From: Permianibacter fluminis
GTDB taxonomy: Bacteria > Pseudomonadota > Gammaproteobacteria > Enterobacterales > Permianibacteraceae
Assembly: GCF_013179735.1 (NCBI RefSeq)
Contig: NZ_JABMEG010000001.1
Span: 3,100,001 to 3,164,000 of the forward strand
Length of the DNA: 64,000 bases
Reading direction: 5' to 3'
The translations under genes were made by a program, and so were the position numbers. Within the stretch, counting starts at the first letter, position 1; every line of letters starts with the position of its first letter. The notes under the pieces were generated by a model, which was not told where the DNA came from, did no database searches, and worked only from the letters and a program-made list of their open reading frames with translations. This document shows, one piece after another, positions 7,850 through 16,540 of this stretch.

Positions 7850-9331
7850 ATGGGTAACGTCATTCAGACGAATGCGTCCTCGCTTAACGCCCAGCGTAAT
7901 CTGCTGGGTACCAGTAATGCCCTTGGCACCGTGTTCCAGCGCCTGTCGTCCGGTTTCCGGATCAACAGCGCCAAGGACGATGCCGCCGGCCTGCAGATCA
8001 GCAACCGTTTGAGCTCGCAAATCGGTGGCTTGTCGGTCGCGGTTCGTAACACCAACGACGGTATCTCGCTGGCGCAAACAGCTGAAGGTGCCTTGCAGGA
8101 AAGCACCAACATTCTGCTGCGTATGCGTGATTTGGCCGTGCAATCCGCCAACGGTTCGAACGGCGGTAGCGAACGTCAGGCACTGCAACAGGAAGTCAAC
8201 CAGCTCAAACAAGAGCTGACCCGTATTGCCAGCACCACCACGTTCGGCTCGCGCAAGATTCTGGACGGTTCGTTCGGTTCGGAAGCCTTCCAGGTCGGTG
8301 CCAACGCCTTCGAAACCATCAACGTGACCTTGGGTAACTACAAGGCCAACAACATGGGTTCGTACAGCTACGATCTGTGGAATGCGGCCGGCGCTGCGGC
8401 GGTGACCTCATTGGGCGGCGTGCTGGCGGCCAACTCGGTTACGGCCAACGGCGTCACCGGCAACCTGACCATTGCCGGTCTGGCAACCTCGGTTGTCGCC
8501 GTCGCGGGTTCGGCTTCGTCGGTTGCCACGTCAATCAATGCCGTCAGCGGTTCGACCGGCGTTTCTGCCGATGCCCGCACCGTGATCGGCCTGACCTTCG
8601 ACAACGACACCTTCTCGTTCAGCCTGGCTGCACAAGGCGGTACTGCGGTTTCGATTCAAGCCACCGTTGCCGGCGGCGACCTGACCAGCATGGCCGACGC
8701 GATCAACGCCGAAGCCGGCAAGACCGGTCTGACCGCAAAAGTGTCCGGTTCGGAAATCATTCTGACCAGCGAAGCAGGCGATGACATCACCATCGACAAC
8801 CTGAACAGCATCACCAACACCAGCCAAATCACGGTGCAGGGTTATGATTACACCGGTCAGAACGCCTTGGCGGCCTCGACCGACATCCTGACCGAAGCAG
8901 CTGATGATGCGATGCGCGCCATCGGTACCGTTGCCCTGAACAGCGCCAAGTCGTTCACCAGCACTGCCAGTGCGGCGACGATTGACGGCACCACGACCGT
9001 CAACAGCGGTGCGCTTGATGATGTCACCACCGTCGATATTTCGACTGCGATTGGCGCCCAACAAGCGCTGAAGATCCTGGATGACGCGACCTCCTTTGTT
9101 GACAGCTCACGCGCCGCACTCGGTGCCGTGCAAAACCGTCTGCAAAGCACCATCGCCAACCTGGGCAGCGCGATCGAGAACCTGTCGGCCTCGCGCTCAC
9201 GCATCCGTGACACTGACTTTGCTGCCGAAACAGCCAACCTGACCAAAAACCAGGTGCTGCAACAGGCGGGCCTAGCGATTCTGGCGCAAGCCAACGCCTC
9301 GCCGCAAAGCGTACTGTCGCTGCTGCAGTAA
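7850..9331 (+). CDS. fliC: Flagellin 2
   Basis: A 493-aa flagellin starting [18 protein letters not shown] and ending [19 protein letters not shown]. The first 170 or so residues are almost identical, also at DNA level, to flagellins 3 and 4; the centre (about 175-390) is Thr/Ser/Ala-rich and unique. Ser and Thr in that outer part are the usual sites of flagellin O-glycosylation, relevant to the cassette at 15.8-25.9 kb. ATG 7850 follows an ideal AAGGAG site; an in-frame extension to 7826 is not needed. It has its own sigma-28 promoter and is followed by flaG. Confidence 0.96.
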   Translation: MGNVIQTNASSLNAQRNLLGTSNALGTVFQRLSSGFRINSAKDDAAGLQISNRLSSQIGGLSVAVRNTNDGISLAQTAEGALQESTNILLRMRDLAVQSANGSNGGSERQALQQEVNQLKQELTRIASTTTFGSRKILDGSFGSEAFQVGANAFETINVTLGNYKANNMGSYSYDLWNAAGAAAVTSLGGVLAANSVTANGVTGNLTIAGLATSVVAVAGSASSVATSINAVSGSTGVSADARTVIGLTFDNDTFSFSLAAQGGTAVSIQATVAGGDLTSMADAINAEAGKTGLTAKVSGSEIILTSEAGDDITIDNLNSITNTSQITVQGYDYTGQNALAASTDILTEAADDAMRAIGTVALNSAKSFTSTASAATIDGTTTVNSGALDDVTTVDISTAIGAQQALKILDDATSFVDSSRAALGAVQNRLQSTIANLGSAIENLSASRSRIRDTDFAAETANLTKNQVLQQAGLAILAQANASPQSVLSLLQ

Positions 9332-9384
9332 GTGGCGGATAAGGAACGGCAATGATGAACCGCCGCTCCCCACGGGCGCACACT

Positions 9385-9408
9385 GGCTACGGTCGAAAGA
9401 CCGTAGCC
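9385..9408 (+). terminator. 10-bp hairpin with GAAA tetraloop after flagellin 2
   Basis: GGCTACGGTC and GACCGTAGCC pair perfectly around GAAA, a very stable GNRA loop. It lies 53 bp after the flagellin 2 stop and before flaG. The following TTCGG is not a T-tract, so it may limit read-through into flaG or protect the flagellin mRNA 3' end. Confidence 0.55.
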
Positions 9409-9487
9409 TTCGGTGCGGTCGCAAACGTTGTAAGCCCTTTGCGACACGCTGCACTGACAAGTGCGGCAGCAGTTGCAGGAGACGACC

Positions 9488-9934
9488 ATGTCAACTGATC
9501 TCAGTCTGACTGGTGGACCCCGCGTGCCCGTCAACATCGCTACGCCTGCCAACGGCAACAATGTGGTGAGCTTGCGCCCTGCCGCCCGGCAAGAAGTTGC
9601 CGCGCCAGTCGCGCAATCCGAGATTCAGGCCAAACCGGCTGCCGAAGAACAAACGACGGCCCGACGTCTGGAACAGCAAAGCAAGGCCGAAGTGGAAGCG
9701 CTGCGGGCCAAGGTTGAAGAACTCAACCAGAATGCCCAGAGCGTCCGTCGCAGCCTGCGCTTTGATGTCGATGACGACACCGGAATCACGGTAATCACGG
9801 TTCGCGACCGGGAAACGGATGAAGTTATCCGCCAGATCCCGTCGGAAGAATTGCTGCAACTGGCCCGCTATTTTGCGGCCGCCAGCGAAGGTCAGGTCGA
9901 TAGTAAAGGGTTGTTGTTGCGCGCTGAGGTTTGA
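9488..9934 (+). CDS. flaG: FlaG family protein
   Basis: FlaG proteins are encoded beside polar flagellins and affect filament length; their biochemical role is not settled. The product is 148 aa from ATG 9488, with AGGAG 6 nt before it. It has a poorly conserved N-terminus, a charged helix (about 55-90) and the typical FlaG C-terminal domain (RFDVDDDTGITVITVRD ... IRQIPSEELLQLARYF). The order flagellin-flaG-fliD-fliS is that of Pseudomonas and Vibrio. Confidence 0.9.
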   Translation: MSTDLSLTGGPRVPVNIATPANGNNVVSLRPAARQEVAAPVAQSEIQAKPAAEEQTTARRLEQQSKAEVEALRAKVEELNQNAQSVRRSLRFDVDDDTGITVITVRDRETDEVIRQIPSEELLQLARYFAAASEGQVDSKGLLLRAEV

Positions 9935-9978
9935 CAGTCAAGCTCAGTCTCCGCCCTGCAGGGATGTAGGGTGTGCCG

Positions 9979-9999
9979 GCTGCTGTCTGGAACAGCAGC
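9979..9999 (+). terminator. Hairpin after flaG
   Basis: GCTGCTGT pairs with ACAGCAGC around a CTGGA loop, 45 bp after the flaG stop and upstream of the fliD sigma-54 box. There is no T-tract. It may end flaG transcripts; the GGA in the loop resembles a CsrA/RsmA site, but that is only a resemblance. Confidence 0.4.
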
Positions 10000-10028
10000 G
10001 GCCATTGCCAGCCATCCTGATGATGGCT

Positions 10029-10044
10029 TGGCATGGGGGTTGCT
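10029..10044 (+). promoter_or_regulatory. Sigma-54 promoter of fliD
   Basis: TGGCATGGGGGTTGCT has GG and GC exactly 10 nt apart and a good -12 TTGCT. It lies about 85 bp before the fliD ATG, so fliDST can be expressed in the RpoN tier, before the sigma-28 flagellins. Confidence 0.8.
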
Positions 10045-10125
10045 CTCGCTTTGCCTGAATGCGTGTAGTGATAGTGCGTTACGGCCGCATCCGGGCCGAC
10101 ACCGACACGATACAGGAGTGGTTCC

Positions 10126-11478
10126 ATGGGACTCATATCTGCTGCAGGTTCCGGCTCTGGCCTCGATGTCGATTCGATCATCAAGGCCTTGGTCAACGCC
10201 GAGCGCGCGCCAGTCGAGCAGCGACTGAACCGGCAAGAAGCCCAGACCACCACGACGCTGACCGGTATCGGTTCGCTGTCATCCATTCTTGGCACGCTGA
10301 AAACCGCGCTGCAAAAGCTCGACTCAGCCTCCGATTTCAAACTCCGCACCACCTCTCTGTCGCAGAGTGGTTACGTCACGGTCACTCCGGGTGAAACAGC
10401 CAGCAGCACCAGCTTTTCGGTGGAAGTCGTTTCCTTGGCGACCGGCAGCAAGCTCGAATCCGGGGTCATAGCCGGCGGTTCCAGCGCAACCTTTGGCGAT
10501 GGTTCGCTCGATTTTTCTGCTGGCGGCAATACCTTCTCGGTTGCAGTTTCCGCAACTGACACCCTGACCCAGATCCGCAACAAGATTAACAATGCGACGG
10601 GCAATTTTGGTGTCACTGCGACCATCACGACGACCGACGCTGGCACCAAACTGGTTTTCAACTCCAAGATTACCGGCACCGGCAAAGATCTGGTCGTCAC
10701 CAATACCAATGCCGCGCTGAACTCCATCTCGACCGGCATGAGCTCGACGCAGGCGGCCGCCAATGGCCAAATCAAGATCAACGGCAATGTCGTTACCGGC
10801 ACCAGCAACACCTACAGTACGGCGGTCGAAGGCATCACCATCACGGCGCTGAAAACCAACACCGCAGCGGAAACTACCGAAGTGACCATTGCCGAGGACA
10901 AATCGGCAGTGAAAAAAGCGGTGGAAGAATTCGTCAAGGCCTATAACAGCGCCTTTTCCGAGATCAGTAAACTGACCAGCAACGTCAAAGGCGCCGAAGG
11001 TCCATTGGCCGCCGACAGCTCAGCCCGCAGCATCACCCAGCGGCTGCGCAATCTGTTGACCGGTTCGGTCAGCAGTGTCGATAGCGAATTTGGTAGCTTG
11101 GCCGCTATCGGCGTGACGACATCCAGAACCGGCACGCTGGAATTGAACAGCAGCAAACTGGATACAGCGCTGAGTAGCGGCTTTGACAAGATTGTCTCGC
11201 TATTCAGTGCAACGGATGGCCTCGCCCAGCGCACCATCAGCTATATCGATTCGCAGACCGGATCGAACGGCGCGCTGCAAAGCCGCACCACCACACTGAA
11301 CCAGGATCTGCAACGAATTGCCGGCCAGCGCGACTCGCTGTCGCTGCGGCTGGAAAAAATCGAAACCCGTTTGCGCGCTCAGTATGGCGCGCTGGATGCG
11401 CTGGTTGCCCAGTTCAACGGAACGTCCACCTTTATCAGCCAGAACCTGGCAAGCATGTCTACCGGTTCCAAGAAATAG
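10126..11478 (+). CDS. fliD: Flagellar filament cap protein FliD
   Basis: FliD forms the cap at the filament tip that folds and inserts flagellin subunits. The protein is 450 aa, within the normal range. It begins MGLISAAGSGSGLDVDSIIK, which fits the FliD N-terminal domain, and ends in a long coiled-coil segment (about 375-445) typical of the D0/D1 legs. ATG 10126 is preceded by CAGGAG. A sigma-54 box lies upstream, and fliS follows after 52 bp. Confidence 0.95.
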   Translation: MGLISAAGSGSGLDVDSIIKALVNAERAPVEQRLNRQEAQTTTTLTGIGSLSSILGTLKTALQKLDSASDFKLRTTSLSQSGYVTVTPGETASSTSFSVEVVSLATGSKLESGVIAGGSSATFGDGSLDFSAGGNTFSVAVSATDTLTQIRNKINNATGNFGVTATITTTDAGTKLVFNSKITGTGKDLVVTNTNAALNSISTGMSSTQAAANGQIKINGNVVTGTSNTYSTAVEGITITALKTNTAAETTEVTIAEDKSAVKKAVEEFVKAYNSAFSEISKLTSNVKGAEGPLAADSSARSITQRLRNLLTGSVSSVDSEFGSLAAIGVTTSRTGTLELNSSKLDTALSSGFDKIVSLFSATDGLAQRTISYIDSQTGSNGALQSRTTTLNQDLQRIAGQRDSLSLRLEKIETRLRAQYGALDALVAQFNGTSTFISQNLASMSTGSKK

Positions 11479-11530
11479 TCAGGCTTTCAGGCACTCGCTA
11501 CGCCATTACCGTCGTTTGGAGATCGTTTTC

Positions 11531-11959
11531 ATGTCCATGCAATACGCCAAGCAGTACGCCAAAATCAGCGCCAGTTCGGAAACCGAATCCGCCGATCCCC
11601 ATCGACTGATTCAGATGCTGATCGACGGTGCGCTGGCCAAACTGGTCGTCGCCAAAGCAATGATCGAACGCCGCGACGTCGCCAAAAAAGGCGAAAACGT
11701 CAGCTGGGCCATTTCGATCATCGGCGGCCTGCAAGCCAGTCTGGATCTGCAAAAAGGCGGTGAAATCGCCCAAACACTGAATGCCCTGTACGAATACATG
11801 ACCATACGCCTGGCGCAGGCGAGCGCCAACAATGATGCCTCGGGGCTGGATGAAGTCATCCATCTGATGAAGACCATCAAGGAAGGTTGGGATGGCATTC
11901 GGCCACAGGCAGTCGACATGTTCAAAGACAATCAAGCCTCCGAGCGCAGCCCCGCATGA
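11531..11959 (+). CDS. fliS: Flagellin export chaperone FliS
   Basis: FliS binds the disordered C-terminus of flagellin in the cytosol, prevents premature polymerisation and hands it to the export gate. The product is 142 aa from ATG 11531 (GGAG 9 nt upstream). It starts MSMQYAKQYAKISASSETES and contains ADPHRLIQMLIDGALAKL, matching the FliS helical bundle. The stop overlaps the next start as ATGA, so translation is probably coupled to the fliT-like gene. Confidence 0.94.
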   Translation: MSMQYAKQYAKISASSETESADPHRLIQMLIDGALAKLVVAKAMIERRDVAKKGENVSWAISIIGGLQASLDLQKGGEIAQTLNALYEYMTIRLAQASANNDASGLDEVIHLMKTIKEGWDGIRPQAVDMFKDNQASERSPA

Positions 11960-12270
11960 GTCCGGCATTGGCGGAAATCGTCGCGCTGAGCGAAAAACTG
12001 CAGGCCTTGTCGGTCAGCAGCGACTGGACCGCGATGCTGACCGTGGCACGGCAGCGACAGCAATTGCTCGACCACTATTTTGCCAGCAAGCCGCTGCCAG
12101 ATCCTGATGAATTGGTGCAGGGAACGCTGGGCAAAATTCAGAAAGAAGATGGCGTTCTGAACCAACTGGCCCGCAACCACCGGCAGAAAATGCTCGAAGA
12201 AGTGATCGACCTGCGCCAGCGTTGGCAGATGTCTGATGCCTACCAGACGGTGCAGCAACTGCAAATCTAA
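11956..12270 (+). CDS. fliT: Probable FliT-like flagellar chaperone
   Basis: A 104-aa, all-helical protein that overlaps fliS by 4 nt (ATGA). FliT chaperones FliD in enterics, and small poorly conserved FliT-like proteins follow fliS in many polar flagellar clusters. The sequence is charged and Gln-rich (AEIVALSEKLQALSVSSDW; ARNHRQKMLEEVIDLRQRW) and gives no decisive motif. The call rests mostly on size, predicted helices and position. Confidence 0.7.
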   Translation: MSPALAEIVALSEKLQALSVSSDWTAMLTVARQRQQLLDHYFASKPLPDPDELVQGTLGKIQKEDGVLNQLARNHRQKMLEEVIDLRQRWQMSDAYQTVQQLQI

Positions 12271-12355
12271 TCCCAGCTCTCATTGACGCCATTTCGGCGT
12301 CGTGCATTTGTCTCTTCAAATGAAAGCACCGACGAAAGTCTGCTGTAAATCCCGC

Positions 12356-12382
12356 TAAAGATTTAACACTACGCGCCGATAA
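12356..12382 (+). promoter_or_regulatory. Sigma-28 promoter of flagellin 3
   Basis: TAAAGATT, an 11-nt spacer and GCCGATAA give a near-perfect FliA promoter. The start of transcription would be near 12389, with a leader of about 120 nt. Confidence 0.88.
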
Positions 12383-12390
12383 TCGATTAT

Positions 12391-12509
12391 CCGGTTCTGC
12401 ATTCTCAGTGCACCCCGGCAGTCGGCCCTGCTTTGCCCAAGGCAGCAAGCCAGCAAAGACACTTTGTAAGTTCCGCTTTCTCAGAGCGGGACATCGAAGG
12501 AGACCTATC
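12391..12509 (+). promoter_or_regulatory. Structured leader of flagellin 3 (two TTCTCAG hairpins)
   Basis: TTCTCAG is at 12402-12408 with TGCA / TGCA arms and at 12478-12484 with TTCCGCT / AGCGGGA arms (7 pairs including one wobble). ACTTTGTAAG (12461-12470) directly precedes the second hairpin, and GAAGGAGACCTATC precedes the ATG. Relative to flagellin 2, one G-U pair becomes G-C and one C-G pair becomes U-G, so pairing is kept. Confidence 0.55.
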
Positions 12510-14015
12510 ATGGGCAACGTCATTCAGACGAATGCGTCCTCGCTTAACGCCCAGCGTAATCTGCTGGGTACCAGTAATGCCCTTGGCACCGTGTTCCAGC
12601 GCCTGTCGTCCGGTTTCCGGATCAACAGCGCCAAGGACGATGCCGCCGGCCTGCAGATCAGCAACCGTTTGAGCTCGCAAATCGGCGGCTTGTCGGTCGC
12701 GGTTCGTAACACCAACGACGGTATCTCGCTGGCGCAAACCGCGGAAGGTGCCTTGCAGGAAAGCACCAACATTCTGCTGCGCATGCGTGATCTGGCCGTG
12801 CAATCCGCCAACGGTTCGAACGGCGGTAGCGAACGTCAGGCACTGCAACAGGAAGTCAACCAGCTCAAACAAGAGCTGACCCGTATCGCCAGCACCACCA
12901 CGTTCGGCTCGCGCAAGATTCTGGACGGCTCGTTCGGTTCGGAAGCCTTCCAGGTCGGTGCCAACGCCTTCGAAACCATCAACGTGTCGCTGGGCAATTA
13001 CAAAGCCGACAACATGGGTTCGTATCGTTTTGATTTGTTCAATACAGCAGGCAATAACCTTGGCGCCAGTTTTGGCGCGGCCGCTTCTGGCGCGAACGCG
13101 GCGGGTGCACCGAATAATGTAGCCGGCACGGTCACGATTGCCGGCGTCGGCACTTCAAGCGCCATTTCACTAGCAGGCTTATCGGCCGGTAGTGCGGCGG
13201 CCGCCATCAATGCCGAATCAGGCACCACCGGCGTGATCGCCGATGCACGTACTGTTGTTAACATGATATTTACAGGCGCCGACACCTACACGTTCACCTT
13301 GACCGGCGCACCGGGTTCATCCGTGTCCATTCAGGCCTCCATCACCGCTGGTACCTTCGACTTGACCAGTATGGCCGACAGCATCAACGCCGAGGCCGGC
13401 AAAACTGGCATCACGGCCGCCGTCAGCGGTAGCAACGTGAAACTCACCAGCGAAGCCGGCGACGATATCATTCTGGAGAACTTGACCACTGTCGGTGCCA
13501 GCGGAATCTCATTTAATGGATATGACTACGAAGGCGACAATGCATTGCCAGCCTCTTTTGCTGGGGCTACGGGCAACCTTGCCGGGTCAGATTCGATGCG
13601 TGCCATCGGTACTGTGGTATTGAACGGTGCCACGCCATACACCGTCGCCACCTCAGCAACGACCATCACCGGCACTGCGGGCTCTGCCACCAGCACGTTG
13701 CAAGCTGTGACCAACGTCGATATCTCGACGACGATTGGCGCCCAGCAGGCACTAAATACTCTGGACAATGCCCTGTCGTTTGTTGACAGTTCGCGCGCCG
13801 CGCTCGGTGCCGTGCAGAACCGTCTGCAAAGCACCATCGCCAATCTGGGCAGCGCGATCGAAAACCTGTCTGCTTCGCGCTCACGCATCCGTGACACCGA
13901 CTTTGCCGCCGAAACCGCAAACCTGACCAAGAACCAAGTGCTGCAGCAGGCGGGCCTTGCGATTTTGTCGCAAGCGAATGCCTCGCCACAAAGCGTATTG
14001 ACGTTATTGCGATAA
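12510..14015 (+). CDS. fliC: Flagellin 3
   Basis: A 501-aa flagellin from ATG 12510, starting [18 protein letters not shown] and ending [19 protein letters not shown]. Its N-terminal 165 or so residues are essentially those of flagellins 2 and 4; the centre differs (a [19 protein letters not shown] insertion, then [17 protein letters not shown]). The [10 protein letters not shown]1 segment is intact. It has a strong sigma-28 promoter and the leader hairpins, and lies downstream of fliDST. The open frame continues upstream of 12510 only because the leader lacks stops. Confidence 0.96.
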   Translation: MGNVIQTNASSLNAQRNLLGTSNALGTVFQRLSSGFRINSAKDDAAGLQISNRLSSQIGGLSVAVRNTNDGISLAQTAEGALQESTNILLRMRDLAVQSANGSNGGSERQALQQEVNQLKQELTRIASTTTFGSRKILDGSFGSEAFQVGANAFETINVSLGNYKADNMGSYRFDLFNTAGNNLGASFGAAASGANAAGAPNNVAGTVTIAGVGTSSAISLAGLSAGSAAAAINAESGTTGVIADARTVVNMIFTGADTYTFTLTGAPGSSVSIQASITAGTFDLTSMADSINAEAGKTGITAAVSGSNVKLTSEAGDDIILENLTTVGASGISFNGYDYEGDNALPASFAGATGNLAGSDSMRAIGTVVLNGATPYTVATSATTITGTAGSATSTLQAVTNVDISTTIGAQQALNTLDNALSFVDSSRAALGAVQNRLQSTIANLGSAIENLSASRSRIRDTDFAAETANLTKNQVLQQAGLAILSQANASPQSVLTLLR

Positions 14016-14050
14016 CAAAATGAATTTCGCCCCGGCCAGGGCGATCAGCA

Positions 14051-14107
14051 CCAACCGACTTTGTAGGCCCGCATTCTCAGGGTGGGGCAGCAAAGGAGAC
14101 CTATCAG
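14051..14107 (+). promoter_or_regulatory. Short leader of flagellin 4 (one TTCTCAG hairpin)
   Basis: ACTTTGTAGG (14058-14067) is followed by TTCTCAG (14074-14080) flanked by CCCGC / GGTGGG arms and then AAAGGAGACCTATCAG before the ATG. Only 92 bp separate flagellins 3 and 4 and no sigma-28 box is visible, so flagellin 4 is probably read from the flagellin 3 promoter. A CGCCC / GGGCG hairpin without a T-tract (14030-14045) lies between them. Confidence 0.5.
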
Positions 14108-15589
14108 ATGGGCAGTGTGATTCAAACCAACGCATCGTCGCTGAATGCCCAGCGTAACCTGCTGGGTACCAGTAATGCCCTTGGCACCGTGTTCCAGCGC
14201 CTGTCGTCCGGTTTCCGGATCAACAGCGCCAAGGACGATGCCGCCGGCCTGCAGATCAGCAACCGTTTGAGCTCGCAAATCGGCGGCTTGTCGGTCGCGG
14301 TCCGTAACACCAACGACGGCATTTCACTGGCGCAAACCGCGGAAGGCGCCTTGCAGGAAAGCACCAACATTCTGCTGCGCATGCGTGATTTGGCCGTGCA
14401 ATCCGCCAACGGTTCGAACGGCGGTAGCGAACGTCAGGCGCTGCAACAGGAAGTCAACCAGCTCAAACAAGAGCTGACCCGTATTGCCAGCACCACCACG
14501 TTCGGCTCGCGCAAGATTCTGGACGGCTCGTTCGGTTCGGAAGCCTTTCAGGTCGGTGCCAACGCCTTCGAAACTATCAATGTGTCGCTGGGCAATTACA
14601 AAGCCGATAACATGGGTTCGTATCGCTACAATCTGTTTGATGCGTCGGCCGCCGATACGACCGTGTTAGGCGGCATTGATGCCGACACTGTGTTTCCACC
14701 CAGCGGCGTCACGGGCAATTTGACGATAGGCGGCTTGCAGACAACCACCATCGCTGTCGCCGGTTCCGCCGCCAATGTGGCTACCGCGATCAATGCCGTA
14801 ACGTCGACCACAGGAGTATCTGCCGATGCCCGAACCGCTAGCGGTTTGGCATTTGCTGATGACACCTATGCTTTCGGCATCTCCTTTCCCGGCGGCTCAG
14901 GCATCCGCATTCAGGCCACGGTCGCTGGCGGCGATCTGACCCAGATGGCCGATGCCATCAATGCCGTGGCCAGCCAGACGACGTTTACCGCGCGGGTTAA
15001 TGGCAGCGAAATCATCGTGACCAGTGAAGAAGGTCATGACTTTGTTATCGATAACTTTACTACCATCGGCACCGGCGCCATGACCGGACGCGGTTATGAT
15101 TACAACGGCACTACGGTCATCTCCTCCGCTGACGAAACTGTGACTATGGCCGGCAACAATACCTATCGTGTTATCGGCACCATTCAGCTGAACAGCGCCA
15201 CATCATTTACCACCTCCCCCAGCGCCGCCACGATCGATGGCAACGCGGCCAATTCGGTCAATAGCGCCACCCTTGACGACGTAACAACTGTCGACATTGC
15301 CTCTGCCATTGGCGCCCAGAAAGCCTTGAAAGTGCTGGATGATGCCCTGTCTTTTGTCGACAGCTCGCGGGCCGCACTCGGTGCGGTGCAAAACCGGCTG
15401 CAAAGTACGATCGCCAACCTCGGTAGCGCGATCGAAAACCTGTCGGCTTCGCGTTCACGCATCCGTGACACCGACTTCGCCGCCGAAACCGCCAACTTGA
15501 CCAAGAACCAGGTGCTGCAGCAGGCGGGACTTTCAATACTGGCGCAAGCCAACGCCGGGCCACAAAGCGTATTGTCGCTACTGCGTTAG
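14108..15589 (+). CDS. fliC: Flagellin 4
   Basis: A 493-aa flagellin starting [18 protein letters not shown] and ending [19 protein letters not shown]. The N-terminal 170 residues match flagellins 2 and 3 closely, also at DNA level. Its centre is related to that of flagellin 2 (shared GVTGNLTI and [10 protein letters not shown] segments) but clearly different. The ribosome site is AAAGGAGACC with the start shifted by 2 nt compared with flagellins 2 and 3. It is the last flagellin before the glycosylation-type cassette. Confidence 0.96.
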   Translation: MGSVIQTNASSLNAQRNLLGTSNALGTVFQRLSSGFRINSAKDDAAGLQISNRLSSQIGGLSVAVRNTNDGISLAQTAEGALQESTNILLRMRDLAVQSANGSNGGSERQALQQEVNQLKQELTRIASTTTFGSRKILDGSFGSEAFQVGANAFETINVSLGNYKADNMGSYRYNLFDASAADTTVLGGIDADTVFPPSGVTGNLTIGGLQTTTIAVAGSAANVATAINAVTSTTGVSADARTASGLAFADDTYAFGISFPGGSGIRIQATVAGGDLTQMADAINAVASQTTFTARVNGSEIIVTSEEGHDFVIDNFTTIGTGAMTGRGYDYNGTTVISSADETVTMAGNNTYRVIGTIQLNSATSFTTSPSAATIDGNAANSVNSATLDDVTTVDIASAIGAQKALKVLDDALSFVDSSRAALGAVQNRLQSTIANLGSAIENLSASRSRIRDTDFAAETANLTKNQVLQQAGLSILAQANAGPQSVLSLLR

Positions 15590-15769
15590 TCGCTCCTGCG
15601 CCTGAACGACGCTCTGCGGTCCGCATGGAGGCAAGGTTTTGCCGCGCTGTTGCCATACCCTCGCCCCACTTGACCGGTTGCACGGAAGCAGCCAAGCTCA
15701 GCCCATCGTTCTGCCGGCACGACTCAGTGTTGCCCAGGCAGCGGCTGATGCCAGGGAGAGTTCTGCAGC

Positions 15770-16261
15770 GTGAATCCAACCAGCTCCGGCGAACTGGCGG
15801 TGCGCCTAGCCACCGCAGCCGATCTGCCATTCATCGTCCGTGGCGCCTGCGCGCTGGCTGAGCAGGAAGCCGAGCAAGGCGCGGCCTTGACGTTGCAGGC
15901 GGATTTTCCGCAACGGGTCGAACGCTACTTTGCCGATCTGATCGCCAGCCCGACCGCCTTGGTCATCCTCGCCGAACGCCAGCAACAGCCACTGGCCTAT
16001 ATCGCCGGCAGCCTGCAAAGCATGCCCAATGATTTCACCACCGCAGCGCTGTACGGCATGATTCAGGTACTATGGGTCGAACCCGATGCCCGCCGCCTGC
16101 AACTTGGCAAAACCTTGGTCGAGATGTTCGAAGCCACGCTGCGCGATCAAGGTGTTCACCATATCGATACCCAGCATGCCCACAGCAACTTGCCGGCGGT
16201 GCTGTTCTGGCAGAGCTGCGGCTATGCACCGGTCAGCACGACCCTGCGCAAAATGCTCTAG
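15770..16261 (+). CDS. GNAT family N-acetyltransferase
   Basis: A 163-aa single-domain acetyltransferase starting at GTG 15770, 180 bp after flagellin 4. The GNAT fold is suggested by the start LAVRLATAADLPFIVRGACA, the central strand YGMIQVLWVEPDARRLQLGK (acetyl-CoA loop region) and the end HIDTQHAHSNLPAVLFWQ SCGY. The substrate is unknown. Position suggests action on a flagellin glycan precursor or on flagellin itself, but it could equally be an unrelated small-molecule acetyltransferase. Confidence 0.75.
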   Translation: MNPTSSGELAVRLATAADLPFIVRGACALAEQEAEQGAALTLQADFPQRVERYFADLIASPTALVILAERQQQPLAYIAGSLQSMPNDFTTAALYGMIQVLWVEPDARRLQLGKTLVEMFEATLRDQGVHHIDTQHAHSNLPAVLFWQSCGYAPVSTTLRKML

Positions 16262-16343
16262 GGACGTGTCGCCAAAGTCGTCGGCGCAGGATTCCACTAG
16301 GCCTGTTTTTAGCCAGACCTGTTTTTTGGCCAAACCAAGACTT

Positions 16344-16407
16344 AACTGGATCTGGATTTAACTGGGTCTGGATTTAACTAGACCCGGGTTGAACTGGTCC
16401 CGAATTT
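16344..16407 (+). repeat. Four degenerate 16-bp tandem repeats
   Basis: Units AACTGGATCTGGATTT, AACTGGGTCTGGATTT, AACTAGACCCGGGTTG and AACTGGTCCCGAATTT follow directly one after another, ending 133 bp before the TPR glycosyltransferase. Preceding Y-rich text (CCTGTTTTTAGCCAGA, CCTGTTTTTTGGCCAAA) looks like further decayed units. It could be a phase-variable spacer or a protein-binding array. Confidence 0.65.
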
Positions 16408-16540
16408 CATCTGAGCCCGATTTCATCCCGCCTCGGTCTATCGCCGCCTTTCTGGCACTCTAGTTGCTACATTGATTCGGGTAGCACCGGGTCAGTCTTG
16501 GCTAAGACTCGGCAACCGACCTTGGAGTGCATCCGTCACC

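Noticed and set aside
9979-9999. CsrA/RsmA-binding hairpin controlling fliD.
   Set aside because: The GGA-containing loop lies upstream of the fliD promoter, so it is not in the fliD transcript.
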